The notes beneath the pieces are model-generated. The model did no database searches and was not told the DNA's origin. It saw only the letters and a program-made list of their open reading frames with translations. DNA of 64,000 nt, from contig NZ_SETE01000003.1 of the NCBI RefSeq assembly GCF_004152935.1, forward strand, positions 563,633-627,632, in the 5' to 3' direction. This stretch comes from Brumimicrobium glaciale (GTDB lineage: Bacteria; Bacteroidota; Bacteroidia; Flavobacteriales_D; Crocinitomicaceae). Positions 8,517-17,528 of the stretch are shown piece after piece (position 1 is the first letter of the stretch; every line of letters starts with the position of its first letter). The translations under genes and the position numbers were made by a program.

Positions 8517-8700
8517 ATGATTAAAGATAATTTCTTGAAGCCACTTTCAACCTTCGCTTTGACCGGAGAATGGATCAAAGATGATTAATCTCATTTGAAT
8601 AATACACTCTTTTGGAATACCGCAGAACCTTACATTTATTTCCGCACCACAGATGACAGTCGCCTGCTGATTGTTGGAGAAGATGAAGATTTTAAATACT
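8517..8700 (+). pseudogene. Relic of a DAO-type FAD-dependent oxidoreductase
   Basis: One frame reads KPLSTFALTGEWIKDD, a TAA at 8586-8588, then SHLNNTLFWNTAEPYIYFRTTDDSRLLIVGEDEDF. The block 'WxTAxPYxYxRTTxDxRxxxGGEDE' is a conserved C-terminal region of glycine/D-amino-acid oxidase-like (DAO) flavoproteins. Only ~60 codons survive and the frame has an internal stop, so it is a decayed fragment. Confidence 0.72.
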
Positions 8701-8970
8701 TTATTTCATGTGTAAATTTGAGTATTATTCAAAACACATATTGATTCTATTATTATAGTCAATTTGAGATTACAATTCTTTGAAGAAAAAGTAAATCTAT
8801 TGCCCACTAAACCCAAATCCATACATCTTCACCAACACCAATCCAAAAAGATCTGCGAGATCTGAGAAAGAACTTCTTCTCAACCCATCTCTTAACGATT
8901 AATGTGAGACATTCAGTCAACATACGATCCCTAAGTTCCGCTATTCCTTTACATTCTCCTAAAAAGTCCT

Positions 8971-8978
8971 TACTTTTG
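8971..8978 (+). promoter_or_regulatory. -7 element (TACTTTTG) that decides the ALDH start
   Basis: TACTTTTG fits TAnnTTTG. It ends one base before an in-frame ATG at 8980, so the transcript should begin near 8983-8987 and the first usable start is the ATG at 9004. Confidence 0.55.
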
Positions 8979-9003
8979 CATGAATCAAAAAATCAAAGAA
9001 TAC

Positions 9004-10551
9004 ATGTCAGGAATTGATATCAAAGAGGTACTTAGTCAATTAGGAGTTAAAAACGAAGTCAACAGAGGAGCATCAACAGGTAAAAATTGGATCGATACTA
9101 AAGGCGATGTTATTGATTCATTTACACCAGTAGATGGTTCAAAAATCGGACAAGTAAAATTAGCATCAGTAGCAGATTATAACGAAGCAGTTGATGTAGC
9201 AACATCAGCATTTCATGAGTGGAGACAATGGACAGCGCCAGCGCGTGGAGAAGTTGTTCGTCAAATTGGAAATGCTTTAAGAGAATATAAAGAGCCACTT
9301 GGTAAACTTGTTTCTTACGAAATGGGGAAATCTTACCAAGAAGGTTTAGGTGAAGTTCAAGAAATGATTGATATCTGTGATTTCGCAGTAGGTCTTTCTC
9401 GTCAACTTTACGGATTAACAATGCACTCTGAGCGTCCAGGACACAGAATGTATGAGCAATATCACCCACTAGGAGTTGTTGGAGTAATTTCAGCATTTAA
9501 CTTCCCAGTTGCAGTTTGGAGTTGGAATACAGCTTTGGCATGGGTTTGTGGAGACTCATGTGTATGGAAACCATCTGAAAAAACACCTTTAACATCTATC
9601 GCTTGTCAAAATATCGCACAAGAAGTATTTGCTAAAAACAATGTTCCAGAAGGAGTTTCTACAATGGTAATTGGTGGTCCAGAAATTGGAAAAGCATTAG
9701 CTGAAGACAAAAGAATCGCTTTGGTTTCTGCAACAGGATCAACAAGAATGGGTCGTTCTGTTTCTGAAGCAGTAGCGAAACGTTTAGGAAAATCATTATT
9801 AGAGTTAGGAGGAAACAACGCAATGATCATCACACAAGATGCAGACTTGAAAATTGTTGTTCCAGGTGCTGTATTTGGTGCTGTTGGAACTGCAGGACAA
9901 CGTTGTACTTCTACACGTCGTTTGATTATTCACGATAGCATTTACGACAAAGTAATGAAAACTATCGTTGGAGCTTACGGTCAAATTAAGATTGGTAATC
10001 CATTAGATGAAAACATGCATGTTGGACCGCTTATCGATAAAGATGCTGTAAACAATTACTTAAACGCAATTGCATCAGCTAAGAAAGAAGGTGGAAAAGA
10101 ATTGGTTGAAAGTGGAGTATTAGAAGGAAAAGGATACGAATCAGGATGCTACGTTAGACCAGCAATTATCGAAGTTGAGAATCACTACGAAACGGTACAA
10201 AACGAAACATTCGCACCGATTCTTTATGTGATGAAATATTCAGGAGATGTTACCGAAGCACTTAAACTTCAAAATGGAGTTGTTCAAGGTTTATCTTCTG
10301 CAATCATGACTACAAACTTACGTGAAGCAGAGCATTTCTTATCAGCATTAGGTTCTGATTGTGGAATTGCAAACGTTAATATCGGTACTTCAGGTGCTGA
10401 GATTGGTGGAGCTTTCGGAGGTGAAAAAGAAACAGGAGGTGGACGTGAGTCTGGTTCTGATGCTTGGAAAGTTTACATGAGAAGACAAACAAATACGATC
10501 AACTATACAACTGAATTGCCATTGGCGCAAGGTATCAAGTTCGATTTGTAA
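9004..10551 (+). CDS. ALDH7-like aldehyde dehydrogenase (aminoadipate-semialdehyde type)
   Basis: An NAD(P)-dependent aldehyde dehydrogenase of 515 residues from ATG 9004. A longer 523-residue reading from 8980 is unlikely because the -7 element abuts that codon. Visible features are the Rossmann region (VVGVISAFNFPVAVWSWN, KPSEKTPL, VSATGSTRMGR), the general-base loop LLELGGNNAMII and the catalytic cysteine in GTAGQRCTSTRRL. The C-terminal GGAFGGEKETGGGRESGSDAWK is typical of the ALDH7/antiquitin group, which oxidises 2-aminoadipate semialdehyde in lysine breakdown. The gene is monocistronic and ends in a clear terminator. The exact substrate is inferred from family only. Confidence 0.9.
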   Translation: MSGIDIKEVLSQLGVKNEVNRGASTGKNWIDTKGDVIDSFTPVDGSKIGQVKLASVADYNEAVDVATSAFHEWRQWTAPARGEVVRQIGNALREYKEPLGKLVSYEMGKSYQEGLGEVQEMIDICDFAVGLSRQLYGLTMHSERPGHRMYEQYHPLGVVGVISAFNFPVAVWSWNTALAWVCGDSCVWKPSEKTPLTSIACQNIAQEVFAKNNVPEGVSTMVIGGPEIGKALAEDKRIALVSATGSTRMGRSVSEAVAKRLGKSLLELGGNNAMIITQDADLKIVVPGAVFGAVGTAGQRCTSTRRLIIHDSIYDKVMKTIVGAYGQIKIGNPLDENMHVGPLIDKDAVNNYLNAIASAKKEGGKELVESGVLEGKGYESGCYVRPAIIEVENHYETVQNETFAPILYVMKYSGDVTEALKLQNGVVQGLSSAIMTTNLREAEHFLSALGSDCGIANVNIGTSGAEIGGAFGGEKETGGGRESGSDAWKVYMRRQTNTINYTTELPLAQGIKFDL

Positions 10552-10571
10552 TCGTTAAAATTATATTTTTC

Positions 10572-10603
10572 AAAAGTCTCGGCGGTAACGTCGGGACTTT
10601 TTT
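10572..10603 (+). terminator. Intrinsic terminator after the ALDH gene
   Basis: AAAAGTC-T-CGGCG, loop GTAA, CGTCG-G-GACTTTT then Ts. The stem has one internal mismatch and stands 20 bp after the stop. Confidence 0.9.
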
Positions 10604-10629
10604 GCTTTTGTTAGATTGTTGGGTGCTTG

Positions 10630-10690
10630 ATAGGGATGATGGAACGCGGATGACGCGGATGCAAGCAGCGCGGATTAGCACGGATTTTTT
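10630..10690. repeat. Dispersed GCGGATn repeat
   Basis: GCGGATGACGCGGATGCAAG, CAGCGCGGATTAGCACGGAT and T-rich tail form short direct repeats of GCGGAT. A related stretch in inverse orientation is at 48825-48925 (reads ...CACGGATTTTT and ...GCGGATGACAC on the minus strand). It is non-coding. Confidence 0.6.
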
Positions 10691-10814
10691 ACATCTGGTT
10701 AATGCAGAATTTAGTCCCGTTTTTTTAATAGGAATCACGAATTACTCTCTTTTTTCACTGTGATATCTGTGGAAATAAATTAAGTACCAAAGGCGCTTTA
10801 ACTTAACCCTTCTT

Positions 10815-10872
10815 CCTTTTTTTTCTTCTCTGCGGATCTCTGCACCTCTGCGGAACTCTGCGTAATTTTTCT
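10815..10872. repeat. Dispersed CTCTGCG repeat
   Basis: CTCTGCGGATCTCTGCACCT, CTGCGGAACTCTGCGTAAT: short direct units of CTCTGCG. Similar stretches occur at 19858-19903 and 26880-27085, always just upstream of an FNR-type box or a gene of that group. Confidence 0.6.
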
Positions 10873-10888
10873 TTTTTATCTCCTTTCA

Positions 10889-10900
10889 TGATTTACATCA
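10889..10900 (+). promoter_or_regulatory. FNR-type box (TGAT-TTAC-ATCA) before an orphan promoter
   Basis: TGATTTACATCA has perfect FNR half-sites with the 4-base spacer. A -7 element TATATTTG begins exactly 35 bp after the box starts (10924), which puts the box near -41 of the predicted transcript. No coding gene starts within 300 bp; the next gene nadA has its own box and -7 element. Confidence 0.65.
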
Positions 10901-10923
10901 TATTTTAATCAATCCCCACCCCT

Positions 10924-10931
10924 TATATTTG
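10924..10931 (+). promoter_or_regulatory. -7 element (TATATTTG) of the orphan transcript
   Basis: TATATTTG fits TAnnTTTG. The downstream region 10938-11100 contains the inverted words ATTGAG/CTCAAT and TAGCA/TGCTA and a T8 run at 11034-11042, but no ORF of note. It could direct a small RNA or be a distal nadA promoter. Confidence 0.5.
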
Positions 10932-11103
10932 TCCCATATTAGAATAGCAATTGAGCTGCTAGTGAATATAAAAACTGAAACGATTCTCAATATCACATTT
11001 TTTCATCTCTCTAAATGTCCTTGGGAATTGTTTCTTTTTTTTCATAAAACTTACAATTCCATCTTAAAAATAATAAAAGACTAATTTATCTCTTATTAAA
11101 AAG

Positions 11104-11115
11104 TGACTTAGGTCA
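11104..11115 (+). promoter_or_regulatory. FNR-type box (TGAC-TTAG-GTCA) upstream of nadA
   Basis: TGACTTAGGTCA is palindromic in its half-sites with a 4-base spacer. The nadA -7 element starts 35 bp after the box start, the same spacing as at 10889/10924 and 24119/24154. Confidence 0.6.
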
Positions 11116-11138
11116 TATTTTTTCTGTTCCTGTGGAAT

Positions 11139-11146
11139 TACATTTG
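11139..11146 (+). promoter_or_regulatory. -7 element (TACATTTG) of nadAB
   Basis: TACATTTG fits TAnnTTTG; a leader of ~80 nt would precede the nadA ATG at 11232. Confidence 0.55.
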
Positions 11147-11231
11147 GGCGTTAATCATTGAAGAGAATTATGGCCTCCGTTTTTATGAAATTTCGGACAG
11201 TATTCTACACTTCAATTATCGAATATTCAAA

Positions 11232-12194
11232 ATGAAAACTTTAAATAAAGAAGATCTAAAAAAGGCATTAATCTCTCTGAAAAAGAAGAAAAACGCTGTG
11301 ATTCTAGCACATTATTATCAAGAAAAAGATATTCAAGATGTGGCAGATTATATTGGAGACAGTTTAGGATTGGCTATAGAAGCTTCCAAAACTGATGCTG
11401 ATATTATTGTTTTTGCTGGAGTTCATTTCATGGCAGAAACAGCTAAATTATTGAACCCAACACGAAAAGTTGTACTTCCAGATTTAGCAGCAGGTTGTTC
11501 TTTGGCCGATTCTTGTCCTCCTGATCAATTCAAAGCATTTATTGACGCGCATCCAGATCATAAAGTTGTGACTTATGTGAATTGCACCGCCGAAGTAAAA
11601 GCATTGAGCGATATCGTTTGTACTTCTTCAAATGCGGTTGATATTATCAATTCATTTCCAATTGATCAGAAAATAATTTTTGCTCCAGATAAAAACTTGG
11701 GGAAATACCTGCAAAAAGAAACGGGTCGTGATTTAGTTTTATGGGAAGGCGCTTGTATCGTTCATGAAGCTTTTTCATTCGATAAATTATTGAAATTAAA
11801 ACTCGAATATCCTAAAGCGAAAGTTGTTGCTCATCCTGAATCTGAACCTCATATTTTAGAAGTCGCAGATTATGTTGGGTCGACCAGTAAAATGATCAAT
11901 TACATAAAAACTTCCGAAGCTGATACTTTTATCGTGGGAACAGAAGCTGGAATTTTACACGAATTGAGTAAACAAGCACCAGGCAAAAATTTGATTCCTT
12001 TACCGATTCACGAGGACAATACGTGTGCTTGCAGTGAATGTGCTTTTATGAAAGTAAACACATTAGAAAAAGTCTACAATTGCTTATTGCATGAAACACC
12101 AGAAGTTAAAATTGATCCTGAAATTTTCGATAGAGCGAAAGCACCGATTGTAAAAATGATAGAATTCTCAAATCTAGTTCCCCTTGAAAACTAA
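11232..12194 (+). CDS. nadA: Quinolinate synthase NadA
   Basis: A 320-residue NadA, which condenses iminoaspartate with dihydroxyacetone phosphate to quinolinate in de novo NAD synthesis. It opens with the typical [25 protein letters not shown]. The cysteines expected to hold its [4Fe-4S] cluster are seen in [23 protein letters not shown] and the C-terminal [21 protein letters not shown]. It is the first gene of a two-gene operon with nadB, which overlaps its last 11 bases. An FNR-type box stands in front of its promoter, fitting an oxygen-sensitive cluster enzyme. Confidence 0.96.
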   Translation: MKTLNKEDLKKALISLKKKKNAVILAHYYQEKDIQDVADYIGDSLGLAIEASKTDADIIVFAGVHFMAETAKLLNPTRKVVLPDLAAGCSLADSCPPDQFKAFIDAHPDHKVVTYVNCTAEVKALSDIVCTSSNAVDIINSFPIDQKIIFAPDKNLGKYLQKETGRDLVLWEGACIVHEAFSFDKLLKLKLEYPKAKVVAHPESEPHILEVADYVGSTSKMINYIKTSEADTFIVGTEAGILHELSKQAPGKNLIPLPIHEDNTCACSECAFMKVNTLEKVYNCLLHETPEVKIDPEIFDRAKAPIVKMIEFSNLVPLEN

Positions 12195-13698
12195 ATTCGA
12201 TATATTGATTGTTGGGGCCGGAATAGCTGGATTATCTCAAGCCATTGTCTTAGCAGAAAAAGATAATTCTCTTTCAATTGGAGTGGTCAGTAAATCTAAA
12301 TTGCAAGAAACCAATACACGTTTGGCGCAAGGTGGAATTGCTGCGGTAATGTCAACACAAAGTGATAGTTATTTAGCGCATATTGAAGACACTTTAAACG
12401 CTTCTCAGCATAAAGCGAATAAAGAAGTGGTTAATTATGTGGTGGAACATGCGCATGAGGGAATTCACCAACTTGAAAATTGGGGAGTTCAGTTTGATCA
12501 CATTCAGAACCAATATCATTATGGTTTAGAAGGTGGACATTCACAAGCCAGAGTTCTTCATGTAAAAGACCAAACAGGAGCTGCAGTTCATGATCAATTG
12601 ATAAGTCAAATTAAGAATCACGATTCAATTTCTGTTATAGAATACAGCGAGATCGTTGAATTATTATTGAACAATAACGGAGAAGTTGGTGGCGCTTTAA
12701 TTTACAATCACAAAGATAAAACTACGCTTCAGTACTCCGCAAAAATTGTAGTAATGGCCACAGGTGGAATGGGACAATTGTTTCAATACACTACCAATTC
12801 GGCCATTGCAACAGGAGACGGAATAGCTTTAGCCAATCATATTGGTGCTGAGATCTGTAATTTACATTCGATTCAGTTTCACCCAACAGCTTTTAGAGAA
12901 GCTGGGAAAAGTCAATTATTCCTGATATCGGAAGCGGTGAGAGGAGCAGGAGCACACATCATCAATAAAAAGGGAGAACGCTTTCTTTTTGCTTATGATA
13001 TTAGAGGAGAACTCGCGACACGTGATGTGATTTCTGCTGCTATTTATCAAGAATTGAAAACTTCTGGAGAAGAAGAAGTGTACTTGGATTGTCGACATAT
13101 TCCAAAAGAAGAATTAGCTCATGAATTTCCATATATCTTAGAAAATTGCTTGAAAGGAGGATTTGATTTATCATTTCAACCTGTTCCAATTACTCCAGCA
13201 GCACATTACAGTTGCGGCGGAATTCAAGTGAATATGAATGGAGAAAGTAACGTTCCAAATTTTTATGCAATTGGAGAATGTGCAAATACTGGTTTGCATG
13301 GAAACAATAGATTAGCTTCAAATTCTTTACTCGAAGCAATTGTTTTTACCCAAAATGTGGCCAATAATATTCTAGAAAAAGTTAAACAAAAGGAATTCAA
13401 ATCTATACTACCTGAAGAATTAATTGAATTTTCAAACGATGAACCTGATTTCTGTAAAGCGGAAACGAATGTATTGAAAACTGTTTTGACGGCTTACTTT
13501 ATCTCGAAAAGCGAAAATGATAAAGTCGAATTGTTGGAGATGGTAAGTTATTTTAATCAACAACTAAAAAATATTGATTCAAGCGAGTTGTCAGTTCTTC
13601 ATTTTAGATGGAAATTAACACTTGTAGACCTCTTGTTAAAAGAGGAATTAAATCTTGAGAAAAACACAGATAACTTTATCCTAAATAAAAGTATATAA
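12184..13698 (+). CDS. nadB: L-aspartate oxidase NadB
   Basis: A 504-residue FAD enzyme that oxidises L-aspartate to iminoaspartate, feeding NadA. The dinucleotide fold [19 protein letters not shown] is at residues 6-24, followed by [25 protein letters not shown] and the flavin-site region HPTAF...[14 protein letters not shown] and [20 protein letters not shown] ([17 protein letters not shown]). The only start that keeps the FAD motif near the N-terminus is TTG at 12184, inside nadA, so the two genes are translationally coupled. At the C-terminus the helical domain is somewhat shorter than in enterobacterial NadB. Confidence 0.95.
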   Translation: MKTKFDILIVGAGIAGLSQAIVLAEKDNSLSIGVVSKSKLQETNTRLAQGGIAAVMSTQSDSYLAHIEDTLNASQHKANKEVVNYVVEHAHEGIHQLENWGVQFDHIQNQYHYGLEGGHSQARVLHVKDQTGAAVHDQLISQIKNHDSISVIEYSEIVELLLNNNGEVGGALIYNHKDKTTLQYSAKIVVMATGGMGQLFQYTTNSAIATGDGIALANHIGAEICNLHSIQFHPTAFREAGKSQLFLISEAVRGAGAHIINKKGERFLFAYDIRGELATRDVISAAIYQELKTSGEEEVYLDCRHIPKEELAHEFPYILENCLKGGFDLSFQPVPITPAAHYSCGGIQVNMNGESNVPNFYAIGECANTGLHGNNRLASNSLLEAIVFTQNVANNILEKVKQKEFKSILPEELIEFSNDEPDFCKAETNVLKTVLTAYFISKSENDKVELLEMVSYFNQQLKNIDSSELSVLHFRWKLTLVDLLLKEELNLEKNTDNFILNKSI

Positions 13699-13724
13699 TC
13701 ATAGTAATCAAGTTGACTATGCCC

Positions 13725-13732
13725 TATATTTG
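13725..13732 (+). promoter_or_regulatory. -7 element (TATATTTG) upstream of the ClC gene
   Basis: TATATTTG lies 27 bp after the nadB stop. It would give a leader of ~155 nt before the ATG at 13896. TTGAC at 13713 is too close to be a normal -33 element. Confidence 0.45.
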
Positions 13733-13895
13733 TGGACTCTAAACTCTTTATTTTTGTGACACCGCATTGATAAAGGATTTAGGATAATACCATTTTGATT
13801 TATGAAGTTCGTCAACAAACGGATTTTAACTTCTCTCGTAATTTACTTCGGGTTTTTGAATCATAATCGGTATACATTTAGGGAATAACGAAGGG

Positions 13896-15743
13896 ATGAT
13901 AAAAGATAAGCTCAAGCAATTTTATAAGAATTTCAAATACTTTAGTCGAACACTAAAAACATATACCCTCAAAAAGTACAATCTCGCTGAGATTTTGATC
14001 ATTTGGTCGAAACGACAATTGTCTCGTTTTCAATTTTTGGTGCTTTCTGGAATTATCGTGGGAGCTTTGGGTGGACTAGCGGGAATTACCCTAAAAACAA
14101 TCGTCCATTATATTCAGTTTTTCTTAAGTAACAATCTTCCAATTACTCAAAAAATTGTTGCTCATGCTGTCTTTCCATTGATTGGAATTCTTCTGACAAC
14201 ATTAGTCGCTCGCTATTTATACAAAAGTAAAAAAGAGGTAAAGCTTTCTCAAGTATTAAACGACATAGCGCAAAATGATAGTGTTGTGGATAAAAGAGAA
14301 ACACATTCTCAAATGATTCAAAGTGCTATCACTGTTGGGTTTGGTGGTTCAGCAGGACTGGAAACCCCAATGGCAATCACAGGTGCTGCGATTGGTTCCA
14401 ACTTCGCACAACGTTATCGTTTAGGATACAAAGAAAAAACTTTATTACTGGCTGGAGGAGCCGCTGCTGGAATTGCTGCTGCTTTTAATGCACCCATTGC
14501 AGGAATCATGTTTGCATTTGAACTCTTGCTAACAGGAATTGTATTTTCAGATTTTATTCCCTTGGTAATTGCTTCAATCTGCGGAAGTTTATTGGCGAAA
14601 ATTGTATTGAATGATGACATTCTTTTTAGTTTATCTGCCCGAGATCCATTTGATTATATGAACACTGTTTATTATTTGGGATTAGGAATTATAGCTGGAT
14701 TTTATGCACGGTATTTTATCGTAATCAATGAAAAGGTAAAACATTTTTTTGACCGTTTTCCTCATGGAAGTATCAAAAAAGCATTGATTGGAGGTACATT
14801 ACTTTCTATACTTTGTGTCGCATTTCCGGCTCTTTTCGGTGAAGGTTATGTGAATATTAAAATGCTGCATCAAGGTAAAATTGAATACTTAGTTTATGAT
14901 GAAGTAATTAACTTTTTCAATTTTCCCAATACAACAATTGTAGTAATGTTGATTCTAACATTGCTCTTAAAAGCAGTAGCAACAAGTATTACGTTAAATT
15001 CTGGTGGTGTAGGAGGAAACTTTGCACCTTCATTAATCGCAGGTGGACTTTTGGGATATATTTTTGGATTCATCCTTATTTTAATTGGTTTTGAAAATGT
15101 TCCAATCACTAATCTCATGTTGGTTGGAATGGCCGGCGTTCTTTCGGGCGTTTTGTATGCGCCGTTAACAGCAATCTTTCTAATTGCGGAATCAAGTTCA
15201 GGATATGACTTATTTATTCCACTAATGATTGTTGCTGTAATTGCATTTTTAATCAACAAATACTTTTCTCCGATAAATCCGGAATTGACTAAATTAGCAG
15301 AGGAAGGAAAGATCTTTACCACCCGACATGATCAAAATATATTGACGCAAATTAGCATCACAGAATGTTTGGATGAAGAAGGAATTAGAGTCGACAGTAA
15401 AGCGAATTTGAAGACCATTAATGATTTGTTTAACAATACCAATAAAGCTATTCTGGCAGTTGTTGATGATAAAGGCCGTTTTTGGGGAATGATCAATAAA
15501 GAACACATGAGTAAGGTTCACTTGAAAGGAGAAGGCTATGAAGATCTTTTGGCCTCCGAGATCGCAATAAATCCAAGTAATCTTGTTTACATCGATGAAA
15601 AAATTGAAAGCGTAGTTCGGAAATTTGAAGAATCTGACACTTGGTATTTACCTTTGGTTGATGCGAATCACAAATACTTAGGATTTGTAAGTCGTTTTAA
15701 AGTCTTGAAAAAATACCGTCAGTTATTGAAAGAACTTTCATAA
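13896..15743 (+). CDS. ClC-family chloride channel/antiporter with C-terminal CBS pair
   Basis: A 615-residue protein: a cytosolic N-terminal tail, a ClC membrane domain (residues ~45-445) and a C-terminal ~150 residues that look like two CBS domains. The anion-path segments are visible. The first reads GFGGSAGLETPMAITGAAIGS, where the usual GREGP is GLETP; this keeps the glutamate that gates or couples protons. The second is GGVGGNFAPSLIAGG, the GxFxP loop. Both keep the pore-loop glycines. It could be a Cl-/H+ exchanger or a channel. It follows nadB by 197 bp with its own -7 element. Confidence 0.9.
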   Translation: MIKDKLKQFYKNFKYFSRTLKTYTLKKYNLAEILIIWSKRQLSRFQFLVLSGIIVGALGGLAGITLKTIVHYIQFFLSNNLPITQKIVAHAVFPLIGILLTTLVARYLYKSKKEVKLSQVLNDIAQNDSVVDKRETHSQMIQSAITVGFGGSAGLETPMAITGAAIGSNFAQRYRLGYKEKTLLLAGGAAAGIAAAFNAPIAGIMFAFELLLTGIVFSDFIPLVIASICGSLLAKIVLNDDILFSLSARDPFDYMNTVYYLGLGIIAGFYARYFIVINEKVKHFFDRFPHGSIKKALIGGTLLSILCVAFPALFGEGYVNIKMLHQGKIEYLVYDEVINFFNFPNTTIVVMLILTLLLKAVATSITLNSGGVGGNFAPSLIAGGLLGYIFGFILILIGFENVPITNLMLVGMAGVLSGVLYAPLTAIFLIAESSSGYDLFIPLMIVAVIAFLINKYFSPINPELTKLAEEGKIFTTRHDQNILTQISITECLDEEGIRVDSKANLKTINDLFNNTNKAILAVVDDKGRFWGMINKEHMSKVHLKGEGYEDLLASEIAINPSNLVYIDEKIESVVRKFEESDTWYLPLVDANHKYLGFVSRFKVLKKYRQLLKELS

Positions 15744-15753
15744 TCGTAAATTT

Positions 15754-16104
15754 CTAAACATAAATATACGCCCAATAAATCAATACAAACTGAAGAGGAA
15801 GTCGAACATACGAAATCCAAGCGTTCTTGCTTTGCTTTTGATACATGCGTTTGGACATATAAATATTCGCAGGAAAAACGGCTATTAATAAAAGAATAAG
15901 TCCAATTGCTGCATAAGATCTTGTGGATTCAAACAACAATGCAATTCCAAAAAGCAGTTCAAAAAAACCAGAAATGTAAACCATCATTTTTGGGTAAGGA
16001 ATAGACCTCGGCACTATTTTGATGTATGGTTTTGGAGCAATAAAATGCAGTAATCCTGCGATTATGTAGATTCCTGCCATTATATAAAGTCCGATATCTT
16101 GCAT
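15754..16104 (-). CDS. DoxX-family small membrane protein
   Basis: A 116-residue protein with four membrane helices, starting IGLYIMAGIYIIAGLLHFIAPKPYIKIVPRSIPYPK and continuing MVYISGFFELLFGIALLFE and two further spans. This layout and the helix-1/2 words are those of DoxX/DoxD-like proteins. The family has been linked to sulfur metabolism and oxidative stress, but the role here is unknown. It is convergent with the ClC gene (stop codons 10 bp apart). Confidence 0.8.
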   Translation of the reverse strand: MQDIGLYIMAGIYIIAGLLHFIAPKPYIKIVPRSIPYPKMMVYISGFFELLFGIALLFESTRSYAAIGLILLLIAVFPANIYMSKRMYQKQSKNAWISYVRLPLQFVLIYWAYIYV

Positions 16105-16141
16105 TGTTTGAGTTTTGAGGTTTTATTATTTGAATAATAAA

Positions 16142-17206
16142 TCATATAATTATTTTCAATAAAAAATATAATAATGCAATCCAGAATAGTTTAGCTATAA
16201 ATAATTTCCAGTTTTTATAGATTAATTCATACTCGCCTTTCTTTTTAATAAACGGATTAAATACACTAATGACTTGGACTACTAAAAAGTATGATATCAA
16301 TTTAGCATACCAAGGGATGTGAAAATATTTAGTGTATAAGTCCAAAGCAATAGAGTCAGCTTTAAAAATAAATACAGGAATTAATAGGATTATAATCAAA
16401 CCAAAAATGACATCTACTATGTTTGGAATTTTAGATTTTAATATGTTTTTGGTTTTCTCATTTTCATAGATGTAGGTAAGGTTTATGTTTTTAATTGAAC
16501 TACAATCTACCACTAGTATGGTTCCGGGAATTGAGACAGCGATTTTGGTATTATCTCTTATTGAGTATCGATCTGCATTTTGTAAAATAACCTTATTTAA
16601 AACTGTACAATCGTTTTCATTTAATTCGTAATCCACAATAATGCCTGAGTACAATAAAGTTTTACTATTTGAATCTATAAGAATATCTGCTTTAGTAAAT
16701 AGATGTTTTTTGTTCTTTCTTTCAAGATGTTTCATTTTTTTAAATTTGGCGTGATGCCCATTAAATAAATAAAACCAATGATTTTTAAAACGGAGAATTT
16801 TAAACTTTATATCTATTCTTGTTATTCTTACAAGCCTTCCCGTTAGAGTTCCAAGAAATAAACTACTTAGATACAAGAACCCAATAAATGGGAAAACCTC
16901 CTGCTTTATTAAGTTGTTTATAGAAACGCCGCTATTTTTGTTTTGTCGATGTTCAGGATTATTTATATCCTTTAATTTATTGATTATTCCATCAATATCA
17001 ATCTTACTGAAAAAAGTATCGTAGAACCAATAAAAGGAACTTAAAACTATAATTCCTGGTATAATTGCTGATGCAATCAAACGTACTAAATTAAGACCTG
17101 AATTAAATTGTTTTGAGAATTCACCATAGTAATAAAATCTCCTAAAAATAAGACCTGGAAATAAAATTAAGATTATTACAACTACAAAACCAAGAGAAAA
17201 ATTCAT
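16142..17206 (-). CDS. Unrecognised membrane protein
   Basis: A 354-residue protein not assigned to a family. Two hydrophobic helices lie at the N-terminus (FVVVIILILFPGLIFRRFYYYGEF and LIASAIIPGIIVLSSFYWF), a third follows at ~118-135, a hydrophilic domain spans ~145-255 with beta-rich character (ADILIDSNSKTLLYSGIIVDYELN), and three more helices lie at the C-terminus. Bases here are more AT-rich than in neighbours. It follows the 68-residue protein gene by 12 bp, so the two probably form one unit. The general shape resembles DUF6338-type proteins, but this is a weak guess. Confidence 0.6.
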   Translation of the reverse strand: MNFSLGFVVVIILILFPGLIFRRFYYYGEFSKQFNSGLNLVRLIASAIIPGIIVLSSFYWFYDTFFSKIDIDGIINKLKDINNPEHRQNKNSGVSINNLIKQEVFPFIGFLYLSSLFLGTLTGRLVRITRIDIKFKILRFKNHWFYLFNGHHAKFKKMKHLERKNKKHLFTKADILIDSNSKTLLYSGIIVDYELNENDCTVLNKVILQNADRYSIRDNTKIAVSIPGTILVVDCSSIKNINLTYIYENEKTKNILKSKIPNIVDVIFGLIIILLIPVFIFKADSIALDLYTKYFHIPWYAKLISYFLVVQVISVFNPFIKKKGEYELIYKNWKLFIAKLFWIALLYFLLKIII

Positions 17207-17218
17207 AAAAGTTAGGGG

Positions 17219-17425
17219 TTAAACGAAAACCTCATTACTTCCAGATTCTAATATTTTCTTGTTAATCTCTTTCATTCTAATATCATCAGAGAGAAGCCTT
17301 CTACCTTTTTCAGAGACAATTTTACTATTGTCGTTATCAAAAATTGATTTTATAGAAAGAACAGCTATAGCTCCTATGGAGATAGAAATTATATTATCTA
17401 ATAAAGTATTCTTTTCCGTTTTCAT
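17219..17425 (-). CDS. Small hypothetical protein upstream of the 16142-17206 gene
   Basis: A 68-residue protein with one hydrophobic stretch (IISISIGAIAVLSI) near its N-terminus and a charged C-terminal half (EKGRRLLSDDIRMKEINKKILES). It is 12 bp upstream of the unrecognised membrane protein on the same strand and likely co-expressed. No family is recognised. Confidence 0.5.
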   Translation of the reverse strand: MKTEKNTLLDNIISISIGAIAVLSIKSIFDNDNSKIVSEKGRRLLSDDIRMKEINKKILESGSNEVFV

Positions 17426-17528
17426 ATCTAAAAGGTAATGATATTTTTACAATATTATTGTTTTTTTTGAATTAATAATAGATTTGTTGACTTATTTTAG
17501 GATTATTGAAGTTGATTTTTTCATTCCA

